A stretch of DNA of 40,297 nucleotides from Psychrobacillus insolitus (GTDB lineage Bacteria > Bacillota > Bacilli > Bacillales_A > Planococcaceae): NCBI RefSeq assembly GCF_003254155.1, contig NZ_QKZI01000013.1, positions 1 through 40,297 on the forward strand, given 5' to 3'. This document shows, piece by piece, positions 15,235 through 23,988 of the stretch; position 1 is the stretch's first letter, and the number at the start of each line of letters is the position of its first letter. The position numbers and the translations under genes were made by a program. The notes under the pieces were generated by a model. The model ran no database searches. It worked only from the letters and a program-made list of their open reading frames with translations, and had not been told where the DNA came from.

Positions 15235-16227
15235 ATGAAAAAACTAGTGATGTTAGCGATGGCGATGGTACTTCTTCTATTAGCGGCTTGTTCATCTGAT
15301 GACTCAAAAGCAGCGGGCGCTGAGAAAGCCATTGAGTATCCAAAACAACCGATTGAACTGATCGTGCCGTTTGCTCCAGGGGGGTCAACAGATATTGGTG
15401 CGCGTATTTTGGAAAAACATTTATCAAAATATTTACCAGGTGCACAAGTTGTTGTTGTGAATAAACCAGGTGGTAGCGGAACGATTGCTATGTCAGACTT
15501 ATATAATTCAAAACCAGATGGCTATACGCTTTCATTAGCAACACACCGTGCGACAGCGATGCAGCCGCTTTATGGAAAAGTGAAATACGGACATGATAGT
15601 TTCCAGCCGATTGCGAAAGTATTTGGCAATCAGCAAGTTCTAGTAGTCCGAGGCGATTCACAATGGAAAACATTTGATGAATGGTTAAAATATGTTAAGG
15701 CAAATCCAGATGAATTTACATTTGCTGTATCGGGTGGAATTGGCTCAGGGTCACATTTACCAATGGCTGAGTTAGAAAAGCTTGCGGGCATCAAAGTAAA
15801 GCCGGTGCCATTTGAAGGAACACCACCAGCTATTACAGCGCTTTTAGGTGGCCATATTCAGGGTGCTGTGTTACAGCCAAGTGACGTGAAAGAAATGATC
15901 GAGTCGGGCGAGCTTCGTGCGATTTTCAATGCAGCGAGCGTACCAGTTCCGTACTTCCCAGAGGTTCCACTGTTAATCGACAAAGGGTATGACATCGCGT
16001 ACGACAGTAATACATCACTTCTTGCACCAAAAGGTGTGCCACAAGAGATTGTAGAAATGTTACAAGAAGCGGTTAAGAAAACAATGGAAGATCCTGAAGT
16101 AATTGCAGAATTTGAAAAAGTAAATCTTCAAATTCAACTAGGGGATGCAGCTGTTGTTCAGAAAGAGCTTGATGAAGAAAACGCAAAATCAAAAGTGATT
16201 CTGAAAGAGCTTGGATTAATCGAATAA
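15235..16227 (+). CDS. tctC: Tripartite tricarboxylate transporter substrate-binding lipoprotein
   Basis: This 330-residue lipoprotein has a signal sequence ending in the lipobox LAAC (Cys19) and a TctC fold: YPKQPIELIVPFAPGGSTDI, then VVVNKPGGSGTIAMSDLYNS. TctC proteins (BugA/TphC group) capture organic acids such as citrate, tricarballylate, phthalates or nicotinate and hand them to TctAB, which uses the ion gradient. In a Gram-positive cell the protein is lipid-anchored on the outer face of the membrane. The ligand is unknown. It precedes tctB and tctA, and a strong hairpin follows the stop codon. Confidence 0.92.
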   Translation: MKKLVMLAMAMVLLLLAACSSDDSKAAGAEKAIEYPKQPIELIVPFAPGGSTDIGARILEKHLSKYLPGAQVVVVNKPGGSGTIAMSDLYNSKPDGYTLSLATHRATAMQPLYGKVKYGHDSFQPIAKVFGNQQVLVVRGDSQWKTFDEWLKYVKANPDEFTFAVSGGIGSGSHLPMAELEKLAGIKVKPVPFEGTPPAITALLGGHIQGAVLQPSDVKEMIESGELRAIFNAASVPVPYFPEVPLLIDKGYDIAYDSNTSLLAPKGVPQEIVEMLQEAVKKTMEDPEVIAEFEKVNLQIQLGDAAVVQKELDEENAKSKVILKELGLIE

Positions 16228-16242
16228 AAACGTCTTTAAAAT

Positions 16243-16272
16243 GGGCATTTGGGAGCTATTCTACAAATGCCC
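16243..16272 (+). terminator. Intercistronic hairpin between tctC and tctB
   Basis: A 9-bp perfect stem GGGCATTTG (16243-16251) and CAAATGCCC (16264-16272) is followed only by a weak pyrimidine tail. In this position such hairpins usually stabilise the upstream mRNA or terminate partially, so more binding protein than membrane subunits is made. Confidence 0.65.
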
Positions 16273-16314
16273 TTCTATATCCAGTTTTAGTGATGAAAGG
16301 GGATGAAATCTAAT

Positions 16315-16767
16315 ATGAATAGTGTGAAACCAAGTGTTTGGGCAGGGATTATCATTTTGTGTTTGGGGATTGTGTCATTATTAATGTCTTTACAATATAC
16401 TTACTCGGGCATGGTGGGGCCTGGACCCGGCTTTTTCCCTGTTTGGTTAAGTGGGATTATCATTGTGCTAGCGATTTGGTATATTCTCGAAAGTATTAAA
16501 GGGAAAAATGTCAGTGCACAAGACTGGCCAACGGGGCAATCGTTAAAACAAATTTTATTTATCATTATGAGTTTGATTAGCTATTTTATTTTGTTCCTTT
16601 TAGTGGGATTCTTATTGGCAGCGATTATCTTTTTAGCCATTTTATTTTACAGAGAATATAAATGGTATGTCACAGTATCATTATCTGTTGGAATTACACT
16701 TTTTATCTACGTGATGTTTAATACTGTTTTAAAGGTGCACTTACCTTCAGGTGGAATTCTATTTTAG
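16315..16767 (+). CDS. tctB: Tripartite tricarboxylate transporter small membrane subunit
   Basis: The 150-residue protein has four predicted membrane spans (about residues 6-26, 36-56, 76-110 and 113-135) and the family pattern GPGPGFFPVWLSGIIIV. It is the small membrane subunit that works with TctA. Two ATGs are possible. The first (16303) follows the ribosome site GAAAGGGG with almost no spacing. The second (16315) is about 12 bases away and is preferred. It ends 12 bp before tctA. Confidence 0.88.
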   Translation: MNSVKPSVWAGIIILCLGIVSLLMSLQYTYSGMVGPGPGFFPVWLSGIIIVLAIWYILESIKGKNVSAQDWPTGQSLKQILFIIMSLISYFILFLLVGFLLAAIIFLAILFYREYKWYVTVSLSVGITLFIYVMFNTVLKVHLPSGGILF

Positions 16768-16779
16768 GAGGACAAGTCA

Positions 16780-18288
16780 ATGATGGATTCATTCTTTTTA
16801 CTGTTACAAGGATTTGAAACGGCTTTAACGTGGCAAAATATTCTTTTCTGCTTTGTTGGGGTTATGTTAGGGATGATTATTGGCGTACTGCCAGGTCTTG
16901 GCCCGGTTTCGGGAACAGCCTTACTCATTCCCATTACATTCGGGATGGAGCCAGTAACCGCAATTATCATGCTTTCAGGGATTTTCTACGGTTCGATGTA
17001 CGGTGGGACAATCACATCGGTATTAGTAAATGTACCGGGTGAAGCAGCGTCAGTAATTACATGTATTGACGGCTATGAAATGACGAAGCAAGGGCGTGCT
17101 GGGGCAGCGCTTGGGGTATCAGCGATCGGTTCATTCATCGGTGGTATCGTCGCGGTGGTAGCGCTTACATTTTTAGGGCCACTGCTTTCTGGTGTTGCGT
17201 TGAAGTTTGGGCCGCCCGAGTTCTTTGCGATTATGATGCTCGGGATGTTGATGATTGTCGCGTTGATGGGTAAATCGTTAGTTCGCGGATTAATTGCGGC
17301 GTTTGTCGGCTTATTATTATCGATGATTGGACAAGACTTAGTTTCAGGGGAATATCGTTTTACATTTAACTCGATGGAACTAATGGATGGAATTGATTTT
17401 GCTGTAATGGCGATGGGTTTATTCGGTATTTCTGAGATTTTATTAAATGCTGAAAATCCGACGAAAATAAAGAATGCAGGGAAAGTGAAGGGTCTTTTAC
17501 CTAGAAGAGATGAGTGGGGGGCTACGTCGAAAGCTATAGGACGAGGAACAGGGATCGGAATGCTTCTTGGTGTGATTCCAGGAGCAAATTCGATTATCGC
17601 ATCAACTTTTTCTTATATATTAGAAAAAAAGGTTGCGAAAGATCCATCTCGTTTTGGTAAAGGAGCGATTGAAGGGGTAGCGGGCCCTGAAACAGCGAAC
17701 AATGCGCATAGTGGTGCAGCGTTAATTCCTTTATTATCTTTAGGTCTACCGAGTTCGCCGACAATGGCGGTTATTTTAGGGGCATTTATTATGCATGGTT
17801 TAACACCAGGCCCTGCCCTATTTACGAAAAACCCTGACTTTGTATGGGGATTAATTGCTAGTATGTTTATCGGGAATCTGATGCTGTTAATTTTAAACTT
17901 ACCATTAGTAGGTACGTGGGCAAAAATTGCGATGATTCCGTACAAATTATTATTCCCAATTATTTTAATGGTTATTTTAGTGGGCACATATAGTCTAAAT
18001 GGTAGTGTGTGGGATGTTGCGATGATGTTATTCTTTGGTCTTGTTGGTTATGTGCTGAAAAAATTAGACATTCCAATGTCTGCAATGATTGTCACGTTCA
18101 TTTTAGGCTCACAATTAGAATCGTCGTTATTACAATCATTATCGATTTCTACAGAAGGATTTATGATCTTCTTCACACGTCCAATTTCAGCGGTTATTAT
18201 GTTTATTGCCATTACAGTATTTGCACTGAGCATATACAGTGGAATCAAAAATAAACGTGGTCAATTAGCAGCTGATGTTGAAATGTAA
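16780..18288 (+). CDS. tctA: Tripartite tricarboxylate transporter large membrane subunit
   Basis: This 502-residue protein is very hydrophobic, with about 11-12 membrane spans and the TctA signature regions GVLPGLGPVSGTALLIP, FYGSMYGGTITSVLVNVPGE and GAALIPLLSLGLPSSPTMAV. It forms the channel of the tripartite transporter. The start has TTAGGAGG at 7 bp. It is the last intact gene of the LysR-adjacent operon; a fragment of an aldehyde dehydrogenase gene and then a terminator follow at once. Confidence 0.94.
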   Translation: MMDSFFLLLQGFETALTWQNILFCFVGVMLGMIIGVLPGLGPVSGTALLIPITFGMEPVTAIIMLSGIFYGSMYGGTITSVLVNVPGEAASVITCIDGYEMTKQGRAGAALGVSAIGSFIGGIVAVVALTFLGPLLSGVALKFGPPEFFAIMMLGMLMIVALMGKSLVRGLIAAFVGLLLSMIGQDLVSGEYRFTFNSMELMDGIDFAVMAMGLFGISEILLNAENPTKIKNAGKVKGLLPRRDEWGATSKAIGRGTGIGMLLGVIPGANSIIASTFSYILEKKVAKDPSRFGKGAIEGVAGPETANNAHSGAALIPLLSLGLPSSPTMAVILGAFIMHGLTPGPALFTKNPDFVWGLIASMFIGNLMLLILNLPLVGTWAKIAMIPYKLLFPIILMVILVGTYSLNGSVWDVAMMLFFGLVGYVLKKLDIPMSAMIVTFILGSQLESSLLQSLSISTEGFMIFFTRPISAVIMFIAITVFALSIYSGIKNKRGQLAADVEM

Positions 18289-18289
18289 T

Positions 18290-18490
18290 TCAGTTTCCGA
18301 ATAACTCTGAATTTGGTTTAGGTTCTTCGATTTGGTCGTCTAATTTCAATCGTACTTTAGACATCGCCAAACAAATAGAAGCAGGGATGGCATTCATTAG
18401 TGGTCACGGTCAAACCACATTAGTACATATCCCGTTTGGTGACTCATCGCCATCTCCATTTCGGGGCATCTACAAGTTGGTTAAAAAAAT
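18290..18490 (+). pseudogene. Aldehyde dehydrogenase, C-terminal fragment
   Basis: One base after the tctA stop the frame reads FPNNSEFGLGSSIWSSNFNR, then TLDIAKQIEAGMAFISGHGQ, then TTLVHIPFG. This is the typical last quarter of a succinate-semialdehyde-dehydrogenase-like ALDH, where 'EFGLG' and 'IEAGM' are conserved. After IPFG the similarity stops. The catalytic Cys and NAD domain are missing. It differs clearly from the intact ALDH at 34690, so it is not a partial duplication of that gene. It marks a deletion or rearrangement junction inside the island. Confidence 0.7.
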
Positions 18491-18506
18491 TCGTTTATTT
18501 CACATG

Positions 18507-18534
18507 AACTTCTCCAATTTGGAGAAGTTTTTTT
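18507..18534 (+). terminator. Rho-independent terminator after the tct operon
   Basis: A perfect 9-bp stem AACTTCTCC (18507-18515) and GGAGAAGTT (18521-18529) has a 5-base loop and runs into seven T residues. It separates the tct operon from the etf operon. Confidence 0.93.
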
Positions 18535-18582
18535 ATCTTAAAATATTTTTTGTCTATATGATTCGCCGTCGTCATCTCGGGG

Positions 18583-18720
18583 GATGTCGGCACATTTTAT
18601 GCCTGCAAATCGCATGAAATGAAGAATCATTACAAGAATGAGGAGATACTGCCGGTATATAGAGGCCGTCGTGTTGATCCATATTTAAATCGTATAGTAA
18701 GGGTATCATACAGATATTAG
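18583..18720 (+). other. Possible remnant of an unidentified coding sequence
   Basis: A 45-codon open frame (DVGTFYACKSHEMKNHYKNE, then PVYRGRRVDPYLNRIVRVSY, then a stop) has the composition of real protein rather than random DNA. It lacks a start codon and ribosome site. I do not recognise the family. It lies between the tct terminator and the etfB promoter, next to the ALDH remnant, so it is probably another 3' fragment left by rearrangement. Confidence 0.35.
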
Positions 18721-18744
18721 TAATATATTAAAATTCATGATAAA

Positions 18745-18780
18745 TTTAAAAAACAGAATATTCGAACTTATAAAGTTCGG
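18745..18780 (+). promoter_or_regulatory. Candidate etfB promoter with palindromic operator
   Basis: A perfect inverted repeat CGAACTT-ATA-AAGTTCG (18763-18779) contains TATAAA, a reasonable -10 box. An AT-rich weak -35 (TTTAAA, 18745-18750) lies about 18 bp upstream. A repressor bound to the palindrome would block this promoter. No TetR- or GntR-type gene lies nearby, so the binding protein would be host-encoded or the LysR regulator. etfB starts 31 bp downstream after TTAGGAGG. Confidence 0.45.
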
Positions 18781-18810
18781 TAGACAATAATCCACTTTTA
18801 GGAGGTTCTT

Positions 18811-19578
18811 ATGAAAATTTTGGTATTACTTAAGCAAACATTTGATACAGAAGAAGAAATTGTACTCGTTAATGGGCAATTAAATGAAAACGGTGTCAAA
18901 TTCGTGATTAATCCTTATGATGAGTACGCTCTAGAAGAAGCTATTGCCATTAAAGAAAAATTTGGTGGAGAAGTAACGGCTGTTACGGTTGGTCCTGCAC
19001 GTGCGGAGGCAGCGCTTCGTACGGCTTTAGCAGTTGGCGTTGATAAAGCAATCATTGTGGACGATGAGTCACTTTTCGGTGATGAGTATACGATTTCGAA
19101 AGTGTTAGCCTCAGTAGCAAAGCTAGATACGTATGATCTGATTCTTGGTGGGCATATGGCGGTTGATGACGGGGCAGCTCAAGTGGGCCCACGCTTAGCG
19201 GAAGAGTTAGCGATTCCACATATTTCAACGATTACGAATTTAGAAATTGTAGATGGGAAAGTAAAAGTAGAAAAAGACGTAGAAGGCGATACAGAAGTTA
19301 TCGAAGTCGCAATGCCTGTATTAGTCACTGCGCAACAAGGATTAAATGAACCTCGCTATCCTACACTTCCGGGAATTATGAAGGCAAAGAAAAAAACGAT
19401 CGAACGACTTACAGCAGCAGATTTAAACGTAAATGTTGGAGAAATTCTTTCAAAAACAGAAGTATTAGAACAATATTTACCACCGAAAAAAGTAGCTGGG
19501 AAAGTACTTGCAGGTGAGTTAAATCAGCAAACTTCAGAGTTAGTAGAATTGCTGCGTAATGAAGCGAAAGTAGTGTAA
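18811..19578 (+). CDS. etfB: Electron transfer flavoprotein, beta subunit
   Basis: The 255-residue protein has the ETF-beta pattern: MKILVLLKQTFDTEEE, then NPYDEYALEEAIAIKE, and the family signature region YDLILGGHMAVDDGAAQVGP. It pairs with EtfA, binds AMP, and takes electrons from acyl-CoA dehydrogenase. It is first in a long operon that continues through etfA, CoA-transferase 1, lyase 1 and the dehydrogenase. The ATG has TTAGGAGG 5 bp upstream. Bacilli carry chromosomal etfBA, so a plasmid copy implies a dedicated partner. Confidence 0.95.
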   Translation: MKILVLLKQTFDTEEEIVLVNGQLNENGVKFVINPYDEYALEEAIAIKEKFGGEVTAVTVGPARAEAALRTALAVGVDKAIIVDDESLFGDEYTISKVLASVAKLDTYDLILGGHMAVDDGAAQVGPRLAEELAIPHISTITNLEIVDGKVKVEKDVEGDTEVIEVAMPVLVTAQQGLNEPRYPTLPGIMKAKKKTIERLTAADLNVNVGEILSKTEVLEQYLPPKKVAGKVLAGELNQQTSELVELLRNEAKVV

Positions 19579-19616
19579 TGGACCGCTTTTGAGCATTCAG
19601 GAAGGGGAAGATAAGA

Positions 19617-20588
19617 ATGAGTAAAAACGTATTAGTTGTTGTCGAAAGACGAGACGGAATTTTAAGAAATGTCTCATTTGAAGTACTTACTGCCGCACAA
19701 CAAATGACAAACGGCGGGGAAGTCATCGCAGTTGTATTCGGACAAGGGAATCAAGACGAGGCACAGCAATTAGCACAGCATGGTGCAGATAAAGTGTACA
19801 TCGCCACGAACGAAGAGCTAAATGCCTATTCAACAGACGCTTTTTCGCAAGCGCTTACAGAAGTTGTACAGACGGTTAAACCAGATGTAATCCTCGTTGG
19901 TCATACAGCGATGGGGCGTGATTTAGCACCGCGTGTAGCAGCTCGTCTAGGGCTTGGCTTAATTTCCGACTGTACAGGTGTAGAAGTAAACGGAGAAGAA
20001 ATCGTCTTTATTCGCCCGGTTTATGCAGGGAAGCTATTCCAAAAGAAAAAAGTAAAAGAGGGGATTATTTTCGCGTCGATTCGCCCGAACAATATCGTAA
20101 AAGGTGAACCGAATGCACAGCGTACGGCAAACGTCATTGAGACGCAAGTAACGATTACGGATATTCGCACCATTATTAAAGATGTTGTGAAAAAGACAAC
20201 AGGTAAGTTGGATTTAACAGAGGCCAAAATTATTGTTTCAGGTGGCCGTGGTGTGAAAAGTGCAGAAGGCTTCAATCAGTTGTATGAATTAGCAGAAGTG
20301 TTAGGTGCAGCAGTTGGTGCCTCTCGTGCAGCGTGTGACGCAGGCTATTGTGATTATGCTATGCAAGTAGGACAAACAGGTAAAGTGGTAACGCCTGATT
20401 TATATATCGCATGCGGAATCTCAGGTGCTGTACAACACTTAGCGGGGATGTCGAACTCAAAAATTATCGTAGCAATTAATAAAGATCCAGAAGCACCGAT
20501 TTTCCGAGTGGCAGATTACAGCATTGTAGGAGATTTATTTGAAGTAGTTCCATTATTAATTGAGGAATTTAAAAAAGTTCCAGTCTGA
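19617..20588 (+). CDS. etfA: Electron transfer flavoprotein, alpha subunit
   Basis: This 323-residue protein has an N-terminal adenine-nucleotide-alpha-hydrolase-like half. Its C-terminal FAD domain carries the motifs [38 protein letters not shown] and [15 protein letters not shown]. It carries FAD and passes electrons from the acyl-CoA dehydrogenase to the membrane Fe-S oxidoreductase encoded at 11313. It starts 38 bp after etfB with its own site GGAAGGGGAAG and is followed 21 bp later by the CoA-transferase gene. Confidence 0.95.
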   Translation: MSKNVLVVVERRDGILRNVSFEVLTAAQQMTNGGEVIAVVFGQGNQDEAQQLAQHGADKVYIATNEELNAYSTDAFSQALTEVVQTVKPDVILVGHTAMGRDLAPRVAARLGLGLISDCTGVEVNGEEIVFIRPVYAGKLFQKKKVKEGIIFASIRPNNIVKGEPNAQRTANVIETQVTITDIRTIIKDVVKKTTGKLDLTEAKIIVSGGRGVKSAEGFNQLYELAEVLGAAVGASRAACDAGYCDYAMQVGQTGKVVTPDLYIACGISGAVQHLAGMSNSKIIVAINKDPEAPIFRVADYSIVGDLFEVVPLLIEEFKKVPV

Positions 20589-20609
20589 AAAAAGGGAGAG
20601 ATCTAAAAT

Positions 20610-21788
20610 ATGACTAACATTCTTTCGGGCCTTACCGTAATTGATATTACGCAAAACGTAGCAGGTCCATTTTGTTCACAAATATTAGGAGATTTAGGGG
20701 CGACCGTTATTAAAATTGAACGCCCAGTTCACGGTGACGATACAAGGCACTGGCACCCGCCATTATGGGGCGAGGAATCTTCTACGTTCTTAGCATTAAA
20801 TCGGAATAAAAAAAGTGTTTGTGTGGATTTGAATGATCCAAAAGGACAAGAAATTATTCATCAATTATGTAAGACAGCAGATATCTTTATCCATAGTTTA
20901 AAGCCGGGGAGTGAAGACTCACGCGGACTTAGCTATGAGCAGTTATCAGCAATTAATCCCGCATTAATCCACGCGTCGATTAGCGCGTTTGGCGATAAAG
21001 GAAAAATGAAAAATAAACCAGGTTATGACCCACTCATCCAAGCTTACAGCGGCATCATGAGCTTAACGGGGAATGAAGGCGATGATCCAGCCCGCGTTGG
21101 CGTATCGATTGTCGATATGGGAACAGGGATGTGGTGTCTGATCGGCATTTTAACCGCTCTTCATCAACGAAATGAAACGGGCAAAGGAAGTAAAGTAGCG
21201 AGCAGCTTATTAGAAACTGGCGTTTCATGGGTATCATTACAGCTTTCTACATATATGGCTTCTGGCAATTTACCGAAGAAGATGGGCACAGGTATGGCGA
21301 CTACTGTACCGTATCAAGCATTTAAAACGAAAGGTGACCAATGGGCGATTATCGCCGCTGGGAACAACCGCTTATTTAAAAGTTTATGTACAGCGCTTGA
21401 AATGCCAGAACTGGTGGAAGATCCACGCTTTGAGTCCAACTCGGTTCGGGTGCAACACCGCGAAGAGCTTCAGCAGTTGATTGAAGAACGTACGACACAA
21501 TATGAGTTAGATGACCTGGTGAACTTAATGGAACAATACAATGTACCAAGTTCTCCAATTAATACAATAGACCGTGTACTTCGCGATGAACAAGTGAATG
21601 CACTTGACATGATTAAAGCAGTGGACGGCTTCAGAGTGTCTGATTTCAGAATGGTCGATCTGCCATTCCGTATCAACGAAGAACGCAGTCATTTGCAATC
21701 GCTTCCACCATTACTTGGGGAGCACACAGAAGAAATTTTAGCTTCATTAAATTCTACAGAAGAACAATATAAAAGTTTAAAAGTATGA
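20610..21788 (+). CDS. CaiB/BaiF (family III) CoA-transferase 1
   Basis: The 392-residue protein has the family III fold (GLTVIDITQNVAGPFCSQIL at the N-terminus, VIKIERP, NRNKKSVCVDL). Its catalytic aspartate is at 169 (GVSIVDMGTG), matching Asp169 of formyl-CoA transferase. These enzymes move CoA between carboxylic acids through an aspartyl-CoA intermediate, often from succinyl-CoA to a dicarboxylate. The next gene encodes an HMG-CoA-lyase-like enzyme and then a dehydrogenase and hydratase follow. The simplest reading is that it activates the branched dicarboxylate fed to that module. The acid substrate is not visible in the sequence. A second family III enzyme is encoded at 29642. Confidence 0.9.
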   Translation: MTNILSGLTVIDITQNVAGPFCSQILGDLGATVIKIERPVHGDDTRHWHPPLWGEESSTFLALNRNKKSVCVDLNDPKGQEIIHQLCKTADIFIHSLKPGSEDSRGLSYEQLSAINPALIHASISAFGDKGKMKNKPGYDPLIQAYSGIMSLTGNEGDDPARVGVSIVDMGTGMWCLIGILTALHQRNETGKGSKVASSLLETGVSWVSLQLSTYMASGNLPKKMGTGMATTVPYQAFKTKGDQWAIIAAGNNRLFKSLCTALEMPELVEDPRFESNSVRVQHREELQQLIEERTTQYELDDLVNLMEQYNVPSSPINTIDRVLRDEQVNALDMIKAVDGFRVSDFRMVDLPFRINEERSHLQSLPPLLGEHTEEILASLNSTEEQYKSLKV

Positions 21789-21813
21789 GTATTGTCGGTT
21801 AGGAGGTAAGAAC

Positions 21814-22782
21814 ATGCATTTACCCCAATGTGTTGAATTATATGAAGTAGGCCCGAGGGAAGGTTTTCAATCCGAAACAAACCCGATTGCAACAGAGGAT
21901 AAAATTACGTTCGTCAATGAGCTAAGTAATGCTGGCCTGAAACATATTGAAGTGACGTCATTTGTGAGCCCGAAATGGGTGCCACAAATGGCGGACGCTG
22001 AAGCGGTGTTAGCAGGAATTGAGCGTGTACCAGGTGTGACGTATAGAGCAGCGTATTTAAACTTACAAGGTTTAGAGCGCGCACTCGGTAACCCGGTGAC
22101 ACTGGACGGCAGCTTAGTATTATCGGCGAGCGATACGTTCTCAAAGCGCAATATGAACAAAACGACGAGGGAAATGTTAGACAAATTACCTGAATGGATT
22201 GCAGCGTACCAAGCTGCAAACATTCGCGTAAAGCAAATGGGCTTTATGGCATCGTTTGGCTGTAACTTCGAAGGCTATATCGAACTCGAGCACTTACTAA
22301 AGCTGATGGGTGACGTTATTAACCTAGCAGACAGCCACGGCGAAGCGATTCAAAAAGTGAAATTAGCCGATACGATGGGCTGGGCAAACCCAGAACAAAT
22401 TAAACGTACCGTTTGCACAATTCAAGACAAATGGCCGGAACTGAATATCCATTTGCACTTGCATGATACACGCGGCTTAGGCTTAGCGAATGTCTATGCA
22501 GCACTGCAAGAAGGGCTTTGGGAATTCGATACGGCAATTGGTGGGCTTGGCGGCTGTCCGTTTGCGGCAGTCAAGGGCGCACCAGGCAATATTTCAACAG
22601 AAGATGTTGCCTTCTTATGTGAACAAATGGGCATTGACACAGGGCTTCAATTAGATTCTTTAGTTGAATGCGCGAAGTTAGCTGAAAAAATCGTTGGACG
22701 TGAGCTGCCAGGGCATCTAGCAAAAGGCGGCTTATTATCAAATATTCGACCAAACTCTTGGATGCAAGTCCAAGGATCATAA
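21814..22782 (+). CDS. HMG-CoA lyase-like aldolase/lyase 1 (variant active site)
   Basis: The 322-residue TIM-barrel protein is close to HMG-CoA lyase over its whole length. It has EVTSFVSPKWVPQMADAE, the metal ligands HLHLHD (His215, His217) and the catalytic cysteine loop GGLGGCPF (Cys248). Two differences stand out. The conserved Arg-Asp pair in the first strand is Arg15-Glu16 (EVGPREGFQS). The loop after the cysteine reads AAVKGAPGN, with an extra residue or two compared with the usual APGASGN. The lyase splits a 3-hydroxy-3-methyl-acyl-CoA to acetyl-CoA and a keto acid. HMG-CoA or citramalyl-CoA are the obvious candidates. It lies 25 bp after CoA-transferase 1. Confidence 0.88.
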   Translation: MHLPQCVELYEVGPREGFQSETNPIATEDKITFVNELSNAGLKHIEVTSFVSPKWVPQMADAEAVLAGIERVPGVTYRAAYLNLQGLERALGNPVTLDGSLVLSASDTFSKRNMNKTTREMLDKLPEWIAAYQAANIRVKQMGFMASFGCNFEGYIELEHLLKLMGDVINLADSHGEAIQKVKLADTMGWANPEQIKRTVCTIQDKWPELNIHLHLHDTRGLGLANVYAALQEGLWEFDTAIGGLGGCPFAAVKGAPGNISTEDVAFLCEQMGIDTGLQLDSLVECAKLAEKIVGRELPGHLAKGGLLSNIRPNSWMQVQGS

Positions 22783-22806
22783 AAACAACTGATGGAGGAA
22801 TGAACA

Positions 22807-23973
22807 ATGACTGTAGGATTTGCAGATTTACAACAAGATATTCGCGATGGAGTGCATGAAGTATGCGCACGTTTTGACTTAGATTACTGGGGAAAATCAC
22901 ATGAAGAAAATACTTACCCAACGGAATTCGTAAAAGCAATGAGCGATGCAGGTTGGTTAGGCGCACTCATTCCAGAAGAGTACGGCGGTTCTGGCTTAGG
23001 TTTCACAGAAGGCGCGATCATTTTAGAAGAAGTAAACCGTTCAGGCGGCAACGCGAACCAAGTACACGCGCAAATGTACACAATGGGTGCCGTACTACGT
23101 CATGGTAGCGAAGAGCAAAAGCGTAAATACTTACCTCAAATTGCAAGCGGCGAGTTACGCTTACAAACATTCGCGGTAACAGAGCCAGACGCTGGGTCAG
23201 ATACAACAAAAATTCAAACGACAGCGGTGAAAAAAGGCGACCGTTACATCATTAACGGCCAAAAAATCTTTATCTCACGCTTCAACAATACAGACTTAAT
23301 GTTACTGTTAGCGCGTACAACGCCACTTGATCAAGTGGAAAAGAAAACGCACGGCATTAGCTTATTCTTAATCGATACACGTGAAGTAGGCGAAGGGATG
23401 ATTGAAGCAACAAAAATCCCAACAATGTTAGGTGGCGACACGAACCAATTATTCTTCACGGACCTTGAAGTATCAGAAGATTGTTTAATCGGTGAAGAGG
23501 GCCGCGGTCTATACTGCGTAATGGACGGCATGGTAGCAGAACGTATTTTAGTATCAGGTTCAGCACTTGGTAACGGGAAATGGTTTATTGACCAAGCTGT
23601 AAAATACGGAAACGAGCGTGTTGTCTTCAACCGCCCAATTACACAAAACCAAAGCGTACAATTCCCAATCGCACAAGCGTACATGGAACTGCGTGCAGCG
23701 GAAGCATTAATGTACGAGGCAGCAGCGAAATTCGATAAAAAAGATCCAACAGCGGGTGCAGATGCGAACATGGCGAAATACTTATGCTCAGACGCAGCGT
23801 ACCACGCAGCGGAAGCATGTATGCAAACATTCGGTGGGTATGCAGCAGCGAACGAGTACCACGTAAACCGTAAATGGATGCAAGCTCGCATGATGAAAAT
23901 TGCGCCAATCTCTTCAAACTTAGTATTAAGTTACGTAGGCCAACACGTCTTAAAAATGCCACGTTCATATTAA
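22807..23973 (+). CDS. Acyl-CoA dehydrogenase, branched-chain-type catalytic site
   Basis: The 388-residue protein has the three ACAD domains, with the FAD/substrate motif TFAVTEPDAGSD (121-132) and the C-terminal TFGGYAAANEYHVNRKWMQA. The usual C-terminal catalytic Glu (in the 'YEGT' loop of short- and medium-chain enzymes) is absent; that place reads RMMKIAPISSNLVLSY. Instead a Glu stands in helix G (GMVAERILVSG, Glu245), the position used by isovaleryl-CoA and long-chain dehydrogenases. This fits a branched acyl-CoA. It would introduce the double bond that the hydratase encoded next then hydrates, giving electrons to EtfBA. It lies 24 bp after lyase 1. Confidence 0.88.
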   Translation: MTVGFADLQQDIRDGVHEVCARFDLDYWGKSHEENTYPTEFVKAMSDAGWLGALIPEEYGGSGLGFTEGAIILEEVNRSGGNANQVHAQMYTMGAVLRHGSEEQKRKYLPQIASGELRLQTFAVTEPDAGSDTTKIQTTAVKKGDRYIINGQKIFISRFNNTDLMLLLARTTPLDQVEKKTHGISLFLIDTREVGEGMIEATKIPTMLGGDTNQLFFTDLEVSEDCLIGEEGRGLYCVMDGMVAERILVSGSALGNGKWFIDQAVKYGNERVVFNRPITQNQSVQFPIAQAYMELRAAEALMYEAAAKFDKKDPTAGADANMAKYLCSDAAYHAAEACMQTFGGYAAANEYHVNRKWMQARMMKIAPISSNLVLSYVGQHVLKMPRSY

Positions 23974-23988
23974 GAAGGGGGTAGGAAG

